The notes: generated by a model from the letters alone, not told the origin. A DNA stretch of 64,000 nucleotides from Hoylesella marshii DSM 16973 = JCM 13450 (GCF_000146675.1 NZ_GL397214.1:821317-885316), one strand, 5' to 3'. Positions 1 to 8,689 are shown, counted from the stretch's first letter. Numbers and translations: made by a program.

Positions 1-531
1 AGGAAGAGACTGCGTATGAACTCTACGTCGCAGCGGCGGTCGCTGATAGACGCTACAATCTTTGTCTGTTTCATATTGAATGTTGTTTTATCCTGTTTGT
101 TATATATATGCTGAACTGATGTCCTATCGAAAGTGTGGCAAAAGTACAGAAAAAAACTGAGACGATTGCATAATGCCTTACTTTATTCGTTCCATTGGTT
201 AAGTTTCAACCGGTCATTAGGTTGCTCATCGATGAAAAAGGTTAAAGACAGGTCACAGAAGAGTTAGAGGACAACTACTTTTACAATAGGATTTCACCTC
301 ACAAGATATAAGGAATATCAAATTCCCTTCACGGGAGTATTACTCATTATACCCGTTTTTGTATAATGAGTTATACCCAACTATATAAATACCAGCATCT
401 ACTCCTACTAAAAGTTCTGCTCGGAGTTAATTGCCTGAAATTCAATGCAATTTTGCATTATTCGGCTTGTATGGGTAACGATTTAGAAATGAGCGGAGTG
501 CATTGAGGTACATTGTTTTGAATAGCCAAAG
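1..531. other. Left-edge gene-free region
   Basis: No convincing gene. An open frame from the window edge to a stop at 117-119 shows no recognisable family. A hairpin at about 343-370 pairs ACTCATTATA with TATAATGAGT. A second palindrome, AATGCAA-TT-TTGCATT, lies at 444-459. The sequence around 474-487, read on the minus strand as CTAAATCGTTACC, is shared with the right end of element 2 (26399-26411), so it belongs to the element terminus. Confidence 0.5.
396..409. repeat. Putative attachment-site repeat, relaxase end of element 1
   Basis: CATCTACTCCTACT recurs as an exact direct repeat at 8918-8931. The two copies bracket all element 1 genes, which fits a site-specific integration core, but 14 bp could match by chance and no empty site is visible. 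Confidence 0.4.
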
Positions 532-585
532 AACGCTCACTATTTCACTTGCAAAGGTACATATTTGCGAGGGAAAGTGAGCGTT
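532..585 (-). promoter_or_regulatory. Element-end promoter inside inverted repeat (copy 1)
   Basis: AACGCTCAC (532-540) and GTGAGCGTT (577-585) flank a minus-strand TACCTTTG (552-559), a -7 box of Bacteroidetes type. The same arrangement occurs at 22139-22191 and 26299-26352, always just after the relaxase gene and pointing out of the element. It could drive flanking or cargo genes. Confidence 0.5.
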
Positions 586-661
586 CTTTCTTGAATTTCT
601 TCTTAAAAAGTTTTTATGGGACAGAAACACAACGATGAAAGGAAAAAGCGTGTCTATTCAA

Positions 662-1918
662 TTACAGTCGTTGCGAACGGTTGCGATTGATAAGCTGTCT
701 CCATTTCTGCTCGCACCAATTGGTAATGGGAAGCCCGTTGATGGTGAGGAGCGGTCGTTTCTTCTCATCCTTGATGATACGGATTTCGCTATCCTCTTCC
801 GTAAACTCTCTCTTGTACAGCCCCGAATAGGTTTTAGCCGTTCCTCGCTGGGGAGTTTCCGTGCGATACATCTCCGCTATCCTGTCGTCAGAGAAACCCA
901 TCTTTCGGAGCATCAGACGGATATTCAAAAGCTGGTAGAAACCACTGAAGAAGCGTTTTATCCAATTCCGCTCTTCCTCGTAAACTTGCACAGTCTCTTT
1001 CAATTCGGCAATGGCTCTGTCCCTTCCCTTGACCGTGTCTTGCAAGAGAACGACCTCCTTTCGGATTTCATTCTTCTCCTTTTCTGAAAGATACTGCTGC
1101 CGTTCGGCTTCCTGCTCTAAGTCTTCTATGCGTTTCTCTGCCTTGTCGAGTTCGGAGTTGCCAAAGAGGGAGTACAGCGTGCCTTTCATACGGAGCTTGC
1201 CTGCCTGCTTCTCCAGCTCCTTTATCTTGGCTGTGAGTTCTGCTTCTTGGACTTTCTTCTCTTTCGTGGATTTGAGAATTTCCTTGTAATACTCCATCGT
1301 AGTGCGGTGCTTGGCTTCCGAGCCGTGCACTCCCCGTTCCAATCCGAACCGTTGCACTCGCTTGGCATAGTCCGTCTGATACTGCTCCAGTTTCTTGGGC
1401 GTAAGCACATCATCGGCACAAAGTCGGACTTTGTTTTTCTTCGTCTTGTACTTCCGCTTCCCATTCTCGGCTTCCTCTTTGGCTTTCCGTCTTTCACCCG
1501 TGACAATCGGAACGACTGTGGCGTGAATATGGGGAGTATCCTCGTCTGCGTGCAGAGTGGCAGCAACTACGTTGTCCGCCCCAAAAGTGGAACGAAGCCA
1601 ATCCATCAATTCATCACACCATTCGTACAGGCGTCCTTCCTGCTCTATACGAGCCATATCCTCCAGTGAACTCGACAGGATAAAGCGCAGGGCTTTGACT
1701 TGGTTCTTTGCAACCTTTCGGTAGATACCGGCCGTGGCGATACGATGCTCTATCGCTTCGCTACGGTTGGTCACATTTGCAGGGAATTGCACCAATTCCC
1801 TGTTCAGGTGTGTGCGAGAAGGATCGACGTTACTCGGGGTATATGTCCGTGCTATATGAGCGGTATTTCCCGAGTCGTTGCTTCTCGCCTTGTCTATATG
1901 TAATACGGCGTAGCCCAT
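662..1918 (-). CDS. mob: MobV-family relaxase (Pre/Mob)
   Basis: This 418-residue protein should nick the element at oriT and lead single-stranded transfer once a helper conjugation system is present. The MobV catalytic metal-binding motif is visible as HADEDTPHIH around residues 123-132. The second half is charged and predicted coiled coil (about residues 200-310). It is closely similar along its whole length to the relaxase at 20841-22097, including the ending NRNRSQRL. The primase gene lies upstream, and a conserved double hairpin (1944-2017) sits between them as the likely oriT. The start is the conserved MGYAVLHIDKAR. The family assignment is firm; activity is inferred. Confidence 0.93.
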   Translation of the reverse strand: MGYAVLHIDKARSNDSGNTAHIARTYTPSNVDPSRTHLNRELVQFPANVTNRSEAIEHRIATAGIYRKVAKNQVKALRFILSSSLEDMARIEQEGRLYEWCDELMDWLRSTFGADNVVAATLHADEDTPHIHATVVPIVTGERRKAKEEAENGKRKYKTKKNKVRLCADDVLTPKKLEQYQTDYAKRVQRFGLERGVHGSEAKHRTTMEYYKEILKSTKEKKVQEAELTAKIKELEKQAGKLRMKGTLYSLFGNSELDKAEKRIEDLEQEAERQQYLSEKEKNEIRKEVVLLQDTVKGRDRAIAELKETVQVYEEERNWIKRFFSGFYQLLNIRLMLRKMGFSDDRIAEMYRTETPQRGTAKTYSGLYKREFTEEDSEIRIIKDEKKRPLLTINGLPITNWCEQKWRQLINRNRSQRL

Positions 1919-1943
1919 TGTTTGAAGATTGATTTAGGGGTAT

Positions 1944-2017
1944 CCAAAGGGGCGAAGTCCCTTGGCTCAGGAGGGTATTTTTAGCGATAACGGAGTGCAG
2001 CGTGAAGAAAATACCCT
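1944..2017 (-). other. Candidate oriT hairpins of element 1
   Basis: Directly upstream of the relaxase start are a hairpin at 1944-1965 (CCAAAGGG/CCCTTGG type) and a longer one pairing AGGGTATTTT (1972-1981) with AAAATACCCT (2008-2017). The element 2 copy at 20741-20814 keeps the arms with a paired T-to-C and A-to-G change, so the pairing is conserved and not just the sequence. Position beside a MobV gene suggests oriT; no nick site is proven. Confidence 0.55.
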
Positions 2018-2247
2018 AATGAGCTATGGCATTTCTTGAAATGACCTTTCCGCAGCATCTCTTTCACTTTCGTTACCTGCTGCATTCTGTGAATGCCTGC
2101 ACGCTTTGTTTCTAAGTTGGCTCTGCAAACTTGCGGTTCTGAGGAACTGCCGTAGCTATCGAAACAAAGCCGTTTATTCGCATACATTTTATTTCCTGCA
2201 TCTTTGAATACCTGATGATAGAATAATGTTGTTTGCTCTGTTTTGCC

Positions 2248-3177
2248 TTATCGTCCAAGTCCTCGTTTACGAGGTGGTATCACCTGTTTTTGCCCTGTTC
2301 TTTGGGCAACGTGGTACTCATTGAGGTCTTTGCATCGAGCATAGTGTCGGCTCATATCCTCCACGTTGATACCTGCCGATTGGATAACTTGAAGAGCCTG
2401 TCGTCCTGCTTGGTCGTTGTCGAAGAAAGCCCGAACGGAATCGATACCTTTCTCGTGGAGGTAGGCGATGGCTCTATGGATATTGCTCACGGAGTTCAGA
2501 ACGATGGAAGGCGAAATGGGTTCTTCCCTTTTCATCGTGAGATGGGAAAGAAAGTCCATAAAGCCCTCGAAGAGACAGGGCGTTTCAGAAGTACTCTCTT
2601 GAATGAGGCTTATATCCTTTGGTGCTATTGTGCCTTTGAACTTCTTGTCATCTCGGAGTTCGTACCCTCCTGCACGATTGGCAAAGCCGATGGCGGAGTA
2701 TTCACGTCCTCCTACTTCGTAGCGAACGTGACGGAGATAAGGGCTTGCCGTGACAAGGTCTATCCCCCGTACCTCTCGGAGATAGCTTTGTAGAGGCAGG
2801 GGTAATTCTTCGCTGATGGAGAGAATGCGCCTTGTACTTGTAGAATTGGTCGTGAAAGCGGTTGTTTCACGATGAAAGGACGAGGAAATAAAACATTCCT
2901 CTTTACCTTCGGCAAGATGTGCCATTGCTTCGTAGGCATTGCATCCTTGCATCCGCACCACGAGGTCGATGATGCTTCCGCCTTGGCTTGTCCCATAGTC
3001 GTGCCACAAGTTTTGCCGAAAGTCCACTTTCAAGCTGGCGTTGGGGTCTTCTCGGTAGGGGGCGTGATAGAGGGCGTATCCGTTGTAACGCTTGGCAGGC
3101 TCGATACCACAGGCGTGCAGATAGTCGGCTATCGGTATTGCCTTGATAGTGGGGAGGTCGTAATATCTTGATTTCAT
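2248..3177 (-). CDS. Mobilizable-element primase, CHC2-like/TOPRIM
   Basis: This 309-residue protein resembles the PrmN1/DnaG-type primases of NBU elements and likely primes replication of the transferred or circular form. Residues about 35-85 resemble the DnaG N-terminal domain (YALYHAPYREDPNASL, then GGSIIDLV) but without the zinc-ligand cysteines. A TOPRIM domain follows, with FEGFMDFLS near 205 and FFDNDQAGR near 250 as metal-binding motifs. It is homologous over its whole length to 19577-20509. It lies upstream of the relaxase and is probably co-transcribed with it. The missing zinc ligands are shared by both copies, so they are family features and not decay. Confidence 0.88.
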   Translation of the reverse strand: MKSRYYDLPTIKAIPIADYLHACGIEPAKRYNGYALYHAPYREDPNASLKVDFRQNLWHDYGTSQGGSIIDLVVRMQGCNAYEAMAHLAEGKEECFISSSFHRETTAFTTNSTSTRRILSISEELPLPLQSYLREVRGIDLVTASPYLRHVRYEVGGREYSAIGFANRAGGYELRDDKKFKGTIAPKDISLIQESTSETPCLFEGFMDFLSHLTMKREEPISPSIVLNSVSNIHRAIAYLHEKGIDSVRAFFDNDQAGRQALQVIQSAGINVEDMSRHYARCKDLNEYHVAQRTGQKQVIPPRKRGLGR

Positions 3178-3248
3178 AAGTTGATTCGATGATTATTGTG
3201 TGAATAAAAAGTGGATTCAAACGGTGAAAGGGAAAGGCTGTCGACTCA

Positions 3249-3389
3249 TGGAGGACGAGCCTTGTCGCACTTCTCGGTAGAGAAATAGCAAAAAGCCATT
3301 CCTCGCTTTTTCTCTTTCACTGTATATCTCCTTTCACAGTGAAAGAAGAAAGTATCTATGGCATTTTTCGTTTGCTTGTTTCTTTTCAT
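3249..3389 (-). pseudogene. Remnant of virE (internal deletion)
   Basis: In element 2 a virE gene lies between the HTH genes and the primase. Here the sequence around 3446-3389 matches the virE leader and start (minus-strand AACTTGG tract, then ATGAAAAGAAAC), and within a few dozen bases it joins sequence like that following element 2's virE (CAGTGAAAGA). The roughly 1.2-kb body is gone. A 46-codon frame remains at 3249-3389. It is unlikely to be functional. Confidence 0.5.
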
Positions 3390-3868
3390 TGTTAGTACTT
3401 CTTCTGTTTGCTTGATTTTGGACTTTCACCCGAAAAAGGATGCTGAAACCAAGTTAGAAAGCCGAACCTATACCGCCAAGGTTTACGAGGCTGTTGCTTC
3501 GAGGTACAGAAGAATGCTCCGAAAATGGACGGCACAAACGGGAAAAATTGGGACAAAAACGCTCAAAAGAAGAGAACCAAAAGTAGGACGGCTCGGAAAG
3601 CGACTTCTTCGGATTGCCAAAGCCTGCATACTTTTTCTTCGAGGAAGAAAGGAGCGTCTGTTTTCACTGATAAGAGAGCCACTTCATACCGTATCGAAGC
3701 CACAAGTACGCACTTAGAGATAAGTGGGTGAATTAGGCAATTCATGTTTGTATATTTGCCTGCGACTTCCTTGTATTTCCCTTGATTTCATCAGGTCTGG
3801 TAACAAGGATTTCGCCTGCGTACATTTGCATCCAACGAAGTAAAAATGACAATTAAAACGATATTGAT
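3390..3868. other. Gene-free region between virE remnant and HTH pair
   Basis: Equivalent to the 17577-18023 leader region of element 2. An open frame at 3358-3717 has no recognisable domain and lies on the opposite strand to the virE leader homology, so I do not call it. The block near 3820-3838 (CGCAGGCGAAAT and CGTACATTTGC) resembles the HTH-gene promoter region of element 2. Confidence 0.4.
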
Positions 3869-4147
3869 ATGAGATTTACCGCTATCGACACCTCCGCTTG
3901 GGAGGAACTAAAAAAGAGCATCGAAGAGTTGGCTCTTTGTATGAGAGAACAATTCGGCACGAAGCCCGAAGTCCTCGACCTGTTGCACAACGGGGACGTT
4001 TGCCGAATCCTGAACATCAGCAAACGAACGCTCCAGCATTATCGGGATACTTCCGTATTGCCCTTCATTCAAATCGGGCATAAGTGCTACTACAAACGAG
4101 AGGATGTGGAAGCACTCCTCGAAAAGTCGAACCGAAAAATACAATGA
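3869..4147 (+). CDS. Excisionase-like HTH protein (first of pair)
   Basis: This 92-residue protein carries a MerR/HTH_17-type helix-turn-helix: DVCRILNISKRTLQHYRDT around residues 43-61, then a wing-like segment with IQIGHKCYYKREDVEALL. Such proteins act as directionality factors or regulators beside Bacteroides mobilizable elements. Its stop overlaps the next gene (ATGA), so the two are translationally coupled. The counterpart at 17301-17576 begins with the same MRFTAIDTSAWEELK, which fixes the start. Confidence 0.85.
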   Translation: MRFTAIDTSAWEELKKSIEELALCMREQFGTKPEVLDLLHNGDVCRILNISKRTLQHYRDTSVLPFIQIGHKCYYKREDVEALLEKSNRKIQ

Positions 4148-4437
4148 CTATGGAACACGAAATCATAAATAAAGAAACGCCCGAAATGAAACAACTCATC
4201 TCAGGCATTAAGGAAGTAAGCAAACGCCTTCGGGAGATTGCCCAAACGCACCGTCCGCTCTTCGGGGGAGAAATCTATCTCACGGGGCGAGAGGTCTGCG
4301 AACGGCTTTTCATCAGCCCCCGCACCTTACAGGACTATCGGGACAAGGGCATTATCCCCTACACCCAAATCGCAGGGAAAATCCTCTATCGACTATCCGA
4401 CATCAATCGACTGCTACAAGAGAACTATCGGAAATAA
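4144..4437 (+). CDS. Excisionase-like HTH protein (second of pair)
   Basis: About 97 residues with an HTH_17 domain near the middle (LTGREVCERLFISPRTLQDY, then IPYTQIAGKILYRLSD). The ATG at 4144 overlaps the stop of the preceding gene; an alternative ATG at 4150 gives the MEHEI start that matches MEYETI in the element 2 copy. It probably acts with its neighbour on excision or on mobilization-gene expression. The role is inferred from family and position. Confidence 0.83.
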   Translation: MTMEHEIINKETPEMKQLISGIKEVSKRLREIAQTHRPLFGGEIYLTGREVCERLFISPRTLQDYRDKGIIPYTQIAGKILYRLSDINRLLQENYRK

Positions 4438-4494
4438 AGCATTTGTAAGAGATATTTTCTTACTGTTCTATTCGTCTTTCTCGCTATGAATGAG

Positions 4495-4502
4495 TAACTT
4501 TG
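4495..4502 (+). promoter_or_regulatory. Promoter of the element 1 cargo operon
   Basis: TAACTTTG matches the Bacteroidetes -7 consensus and lies 26 bp before the VOC start. It probably drives the cargo genes to 7317, after which a terminator follows at 7322-7357. Confidence 0.5.
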
Positions 4503-4527
4503 TGGCGGATTAAATAATGTACAACTT

Positions 4528-4947
4528 ATGAGACAGAAACTCACTTTAATCACATTGGGAGTAAAAGACTTTCAAAAGGCATTGGCTTTCTACGAGGGCT
4601 TAGGCTGGAAGAAATCGCAACAAAGCCAGGAAGCCTACGCATTGTTCCCTTTGGGTGGGATAGTTTTAGGATTATATCCACTGCAAGAATTGGGAAAAGA
4701 CACAACGCTGAATTATCAGCAGGCGTCCTTTTCGGGCATGACAATCAGCTATAATGCCACATCGGAGGAAGAAGTCAATGCAGTGATGCAGGAAGCCGAA
4801 CGGCTCGGGGCAACCATTGTGAAGCCTGCGCAGAAAGTGTTTTGGGGCGGTTACAGTGGCTATTTTAAGGATTTAGACGGCTATGTGTTCGAGGTTGCCT
4901 ACAATCCTTTTTGGCAGATTGACAACGAGGGAAACCTTGTTATATAG
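4528..4947 (+). CDS. VOC-superfamily (glyoxalase-like) protein
   Basis: This 139-residue protein has the two-module VOC pattern: an N-terminal LGVKDFQKALAFYEGLGW strand-helix unit and a C-terminal GYFKDLDGYVFEVAYNP unit carrying the usual metal-ligand Glu (FEVAYNP). VOC proteins include glyoxalases, dioxygenases and antibiotic-binding or modifying enzymes; the sequence does not say which. First gene of a cargo operon, followed at 14 bp by a frameshifted cdd1. Family certain, substrate unknown. Confidence 0.88.
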   Translation: MRQKLTLITLGVKDFQKALAFYEGLGWKKSQQSQEAYALFPLGGIVLGLYPLQELGKDTTLNYQQASFSGMTISYNATSEEEVNAVMQEAERLGATIVKPAQKVFWGGYSGYFKDLDGYVFEVAYNPFWQIDNEGNLVI

Positions 4948-4960
4948 TTCGTCAGATGCA

Positions 4961-5231
4961 ATGACCAAAGAGCAGACCATTAAGGAATTAACGGTAATTC
5001 CCGGAATAGGAAAATCGCTTGCCACCGACTTGTGGAATATAGGTATAACTTCCATTGACGACTTGAAAGGCAAAGACCCCGAAGTCCTCTTTACCTTATC
5101 CAACGACTATGCTGGAGTGGTGCAAGACCGTTGTGTATTGTAACGCTTTCAGATGTACGGTTTATTTTGCACAGACGCCACCAGAGCATCGGGAAAAAGA
5201 AAAACTGAACTGGTGGTTTTGGAAAGACTGA
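4961..5231 (+). pseudogene. Cdd1-family helix-hairpin-helix protein, frameshifted
   Basis: The first 60 codons encode a HhH protein of the Cdd1 (pathogenicity locus) type: IPGIGKSLATDLWNIGITSI, then DRCVL. The frame stops at 5141-5143. In the next frame the family's usual ending continues to a TGA at 5229-5231 (FRCTVYFAQTP, then LNWWFWKD). Removing one A at 5142-5143 restores about 90 codons. So this is a one-base insertion, either a real inactivation or a sequencing error. Cdd1 function is not established. Confidence 0.75.
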
Positions 5232-5317
5232 TAAAACAGTTGTCATATTCCGCCAAATATGACGACATATTTTAACCATACCAACCGACAATCGAATAAC
5301 GACTAAAACAAGAAGAT

Positions 5318-5839
5318 ATGGCACGAATCACATTTAGGATGAATGAATTTATAACAGCATTGTGTAGCAATACAAGGAATGGGCGAATCCCCGAAGAATA
5401 TGATTTCTTCGGAGGTCTTATAGGCGAATGGGACATTGTGTGGAACGACCATTTGGAAGATGCCGAACCACGAAAGGTAAAGGGCGAATGGATATTTTCC
5501 CGAGTATTGGACGGTACGGCAGTGCAAGACCTTTTTATCGTCCCGTCTCGTGAGGAACGCCTGATAAATAAACAACCCGATGCCGAATACGGAACGACAC
5601 TCCGTATTTTTAATCCCGAGACAATGGCATGGGATATTTTCTATGGTTGTATGGGCGAGGCTATCCGACTGACCGCCCGAAAGGTTGGCAAAGAAATTAT
5701 CCTGACTGAAAACACGACAGAGAAGATGAGGTATGTATTCTCTGATATAGCGACTTCTTCTTTTCTGTGGAGAAAAGAGCGAATGACCGAAAACGACGAG
5801 TGGCAAACCGTAGCGAAAGTAATGGCAGAGAGAAAATAA
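5318..5839 (+). CDS. Conserved hypothetical protein, DUF1579-like
   Basis: A 173-residue soluble protein without signal peptide. Motifs include FFGGLIGEWDIVW near residue 30 and GEWIFSRVLDGTAVQDLF near 58. These resemble small lipocalin-like or DUF1579-type proteins of Firmicutes and Bacteroidetes. I do not recognise a defined function. It is the third cargo gene, 86 bp after the broken cdd1 and 13 bp before the DJ-1-like gene. Confidence 0.75.
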   Translation: MARITFRMNEFITALCSNTRNGRIPEEYDFFGGLIGEWDIVWNDHLEDAEPRKVKGEWIFSRVLDGTAVQDLFIVPSREERLINKQPDAEYGTTLRIFNPETMAWDIFYGCMGEAIRLTARKVGKEIILTENTTEKMRYVFSDIATSSFLWRKERMTENDEWQTVAKVMAERK

Positions 5840-5852
5840 AATAAATGAACTG

Positions 5853-6449
5853 ATGATGAAACAGAAAGTATTATTTATCTTATTGAATGAATATACCGAT
5901 TGGGAGGGGGCTTTTCTCTCTACGGCTCTTCACATGGGCGTGATACCGGGAGGTGAAATCAAGTATGAAGTGCATACCGTTGCCCCAACATCGGACGCTG
6001 TCCGTTCCATCGGAGGTTTCAGAACCTTGCCCGATTACTCTTTCGAGAATATGCCGAAAGATTATGCAGCCTTGGTACTTATCGGTGGCAACCGCTGGGA
6101 TTCGTCCGAAGCGAAACTTGTCGCACCATTGGTGCAAGAGGCTTTAGATAAAGGTAAAATCGTCGGGGCAATATGTAACGGTGCTTCATTCCTCTGTTCT
6201 CACGGTTTCCTGAACAATGTAAAGCACACAGGCAACGGTCTCGACCAACTCAAAAAATGGGGTGGTGAGAAATATACGAATGAAGCTGGATATGTGGAAG
6301 CACAAGCCGTTAGTGACAAGAATATTGTTACGGCAAATGGTGTAGGACATTTGGAATTCACTCGTGAGATGCTTCTATTGCTGAAAGCCAATATCCCCGA
6401 ACAGATAGCCCAATCGTATGATTTCTACAAAAACGAATTTGTGAGATAA
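5853..6449 (+). CDS. DJ-1/PfpI-family protein (type 1 glutamine amidotransferase fold)
   Basis: This 198-residue protein has the family's nucleophile elbow AICNGAS near residue 108, with Cys as the likely catalytic residue, preceded by LVLIGGNRWD. Members serve as proteases, chaperones, glyoxalases or amidases; the C-terminal GHLEFTREML segment helps place it among YoaZ/ThiJ-like proteins. ATG codons at 5853 and 5856 are both possible. Lies in the cargo operon. Family firm, reaction unknown. Confidence 0.87.
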   Translation: MMKQKVLFILLNEYTDWEGAFLSTALHMGVIPGGEIKYEVHTVAPTSDAVRSIGGFRTLPDYSFENMPKDYAALVLIGGNRWDSSEAKLVAPLVQEALDKGKIVGAICNGASFLCSHGFLNNVKHTGNGLDQLKKWGGEKYTNEAGYVEAQAVSDKNIVTANGVGHLEFTREMLLLLKANIPEQIAQSYDFYKNEFVR

Positions 6450-6475
6450 CGACATTTTCTGAAATCCTAAACTTT

Positions 6476-6877
6476 ATGGTCGTAACATCAAACATAAAAG
6501 CTACGTTTCCATGCGATTTACAGAGAGTTTGGGAAATCGTAACATCGCTTACAGATTACTCATGGAGAAGTGATATTGAAAGGATAGAAGTCGTATCAGA
6601 TACGCAATTTGTAGAGATTGCGAAAGGTGGGTGCAGAACTGTTTTTACAATAACAAAACAAGACCCTAACTGCCTTTGGGAGTTTGATATGGAGAATAAA
6701 AATATGAAAGGCCATTGGAGCGGTGTTTTCAGTGGAAACGAAAAGACTGCCACAATTGATTTCACGGAGTACATAGAGCCTAAGAAATGGTTTCCCAAAC
6801 CGCTTGTAAAGATATATTTGAAGTACATGCAAGTCGGATATGTCCGAGATTTAAGGCAGGCATTGAAAATAAAATGA
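6476..6877 (+). CDS. SRPBCC (START-like) family protein
   Basis: 133 residues with the SRPBCC layout: an N-terminal strand and helix (FPCDLQRVWEIVTSLTDY), a central beta sheet, and a long C-terminal helix (YLKYMQVGYVRDLRQALK). These helix-grip proteins bind hydrophobic ligands in a cavity. The stop overlaps the next start (ATGA at 6874), which indicates coupling to the acetyltransferase. No ligand can be named. Confidence 0.83.
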   Translation: MVVTSNIKATFPCDLQRVWEIVTSLTDYSWRSDIERIEVVSDTQFVEIAKGGCRTVFTITKQDPNCLWEFDMENKNMKGHWSGVFSGNEKTATIDFTEYIEPKKWFPKPLVKIYLKYMQVGYVRDLRQALKIK

Positions 6878-7317
6878 CCATAGAATTTTACCCTATCAAT
6901 AAACCAAGAGCAGTCGAACTTCTCGATTCTCTTATAAACGTATGGGAGAGAGCTGTTCGAGCAACTCATCTTTTTCTAACGGAACAAGATATTCAGAATC
7001 TTATTCCTCACGGTCGAAGAGCATTGAGTGTGGTTGATTTGTTTGTCGTGAATGACAATGAATGCCCCATTGCGTTTATGGGCATCTCAGACGACAAGAT
7101 AGAAATGCTGTTTGTTTCGCCTGATTATTTCAGAAAAGGCATAGGAAAAAGACTTATTCGACTCGCCATTGACGAATGCAAAATACGCTATATTGATGTA
7201 AACGAACAAAATCCCAATGCTCTCGCATTCTATAGGAAAATGGGATTTCAAGTTTTCGAGAGAACAGAAACGGACGAACTTGGTAATCTTTTCCCGATAT
7301 TAAAAATGAAACAATAA
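6874..7317 (+). CDS. GNAT-family N-acetyltransferase
   Basis: 147 residues. The acetyl-CoA binding motif A is visible as LFVSPDYFRKGIGKRLI around residues 70-86, followed by NALAFYRKMGF, the usual GNAT motif B. It should transfer an acetyl group from acetyl-CoA to an amine; the acceptor is unknown. The start at 6874 was chosen for its ATGA overlap with the previous gene. Last gene of the cargo operon before a bidirectional terminator. Confidence 0.9.
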   Translation: MTIEFYPINKPRAVELLDSLINVWERAVRATHLFLTEQDIQNLIPHGRRALSVVDLFVVNDNECPIAFMGISDDKIEMLFVSPDYFRKGIGKRLIRLAIDECKIRYIDVNEQNPNALAFYRKMGFQVFERTETDELGNLFPILKMKQ

Positions 7318-7321
7318 AGAG

Positions 7322-7357
7322 AAAGAGCTTGCTCCATTAATGAGGAACAAGCTCTTT
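7322..7357. terminator. Bidirectional terminator between cargo and integrase
   Basis: AAAGAGCTTG (7322-7331) pairs with CAAGCTCTTT (7348-7357) with A and T runs on both sides, so it can end both the plus-strand cargo operon and the minus-strand integrase transcript. Confidence 0.8.
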
Positions 7358-7368
7358 TCATTTTAAGC

Positions 7369-8580
7369 CTATATATTCCTTTGTTGTATCAGCCTGTCCA
7401 TATCCGAGGAAATCTTTTGATCAGTGATTTGGGCGTAGATTTGTGTGCTGGCAATGGACGAATGTCCCATCATTTTAGCAATGCTCTCTATCGGAATACC
7501 AGCCTCCAAGGTCAGCGTACCGAACGAATGGCGAGCAAGATGTGCGGTAATGGGAATTGTTATTCCTGCCCGATGTTGCAGCCCTTTCAGAAGATAGCGG
7601 TAAGTGGTATAAGGGATGTTCGGGAAAAGCGTATCTCGTTCTTCCGAGCTGTACTTTTCAATAATATGTTCTGCTTCGGGCAGTAATTTAACCCGACTTA
7701 AAGAATCAGTCTTCTGTCTCTGAAACTTCAACCAACTTTTGCCCTCATCGTCAAGAAAAAGATGTTCCTGATTGAGACACATCATATCACAATAGGATAC
7801 TCCTGTATAGCACGAGAAGAGAAAGAGATTGCGTGCAGTCTCCAATTCCTTTTCATATTCATTCAGCTTCAGGCTCTGCAATTTCTCAAACGAAGCCTTA
7901 TCTAATGCTCGTGGCATCTTTGCATCGCCTTTCTCTATTTTCACAAAGTCCAATATGGGGCGTTCCGTTATTCCCTCATTGAAAGCCATCTTGCAGGTCT
8001 TCTTGACCAATTGGGCTAACCTGCAAAAGTAAGCCTGCGAATAGCCCAGCTTGCTTTTCGCATAATGTTGGAAGTTGTCCAAGAAATCATCCTCGATTTG
8101 CGTAAAGGTCAAATCCTTGACTTTGTAATGGTTGAGAATGAAACGGCTTAACTGCTTTCGTGTATTGCGATAGATAGCAAACGATTGCCTCTTGATGTCT
8201 GTCCCGATACGTTTTTCCGCCTCTTCCACCATTCTGTCGTATTGTTGCAACAGGGTAACACGTCCTTGCATACAGCCTTGGAATGCTTCCTTGATGTCTG
8301 TGGCTGTAAATTCCACACCTCGCTCACAGAGGACTTGATACGCTTCCTGTATCGAGAGTAGAAGCCGTTCCAAATTAGCATTGGTTTCCACCGCCTCTTG
8401 GCTCTTGCCATTCAGTCGGCTTTCACGCACGTTCCACAACTTGGGATTGCACGACAGCTTACTGCTGAATTGTGCCATCGTGCGGTCGTAAGTAATACGC
8501 CCCATTATCGGAGCCAGCCCCACCTTGTTCAATCCGCCCTTTTTGAGGTAGAGCAACACCTTCATTTTGTCTTTTTTCAT
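7369..8580 (-). CDS. int: Tyrosine recombinase (integrase) of element 1
   Basis: A 403-residue integrase with an arm-binding/SAM-like N-terminal half and a catalytic C-terminal domain: HLARHSFG (HxxR box), GHSS and the nucleophile Tyr in STQIYAQIT. The box I arginine position reads CYTGVSYCD, with Ser as in IntDOT-type enzymes. The frame opens at a TTG at 8601, but that overlaps the promoter box at 8599-8606, so I use the ATG at 8580. The N-terminal part resembles the integrase at 11533-12762, while the last 50 residues look more like the one at 12767-13945. It should carry out integration and excision of element 1. Confidence 0.9.
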   Translation of the reverse strand: MKKDKMKVLLYLKKGGLNKVGLAPIMGRITYDRTMAQFSSKLSCNPKLWNVRESRLNGKSQEAVETNANLERLLLSIQEAYQVLCERGVEFTATDIKEAFQGCMQGRVTLLQQYDRMVEEAEKRIGTDIKRQSFAIYRNTRKQLSRFILNHYKVKDLTFTQIEDDFLDNFQHYAKSKLGYSQAYFCRLAQLVKKTCKMAFNEGITERPILDFVKIEKGDAKMPRALDKASFEKLQSLKLNEYEKELETARNLFLFSCYTGVSYCDMMCLNQEHLFLDDEGKSWLKFQRQKTDSLSRVKLLPEAEHIIEKYSSEERDTLFPNIPYTTYRYLLKGLQHRAGITIPITAHLARHSFGTLTLEAGIPIESIAKMMGHSSIASTQIYAQITDQKISSDMDRLIQQRNI

Positions 8581-8598
8581 ACGCTTCTTTTTTATGGG

Positions 8599-8606
8599 CA
8601 AAGTTA
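8599..8606 (-). promoter_or_regulatory. Integrase promoter, element 1
   Basis: Minus-strand TAACTTTG, 19 bp upstream of the ATG at 8580. The same box in the same context (GGGTAACTTTGCCC) precedes the element 2 integrase at 11506-11513. Confidence 0.55.
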
Positions 8607-8689
8607 CCCGATTTTGAAGCGTTTTTAGCTACGCAAAACATTGTTATTCAGCGCATAAGCGTCAATTTGCGAGATATTATAACCGCTGT

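Noticed and set aside
3..119. Open frame running in from the left window edge
   Set aside because: Under 40 codons, no recognisable motif, hydrophobic end unlike a domain; cannot be told from chance.
3358..3717. 119-codon open frame between primase and HTH genes of element 1
   Set aside because: It lies opposite to sequence homologous to the virE leader, with no domain and no counterpart in element 2.
8581..8601. TTG start for the element 1 integrase
   Set aside because: It would overlap the conserved promoter box; the ATG at 8580 matches the start of the homologue.
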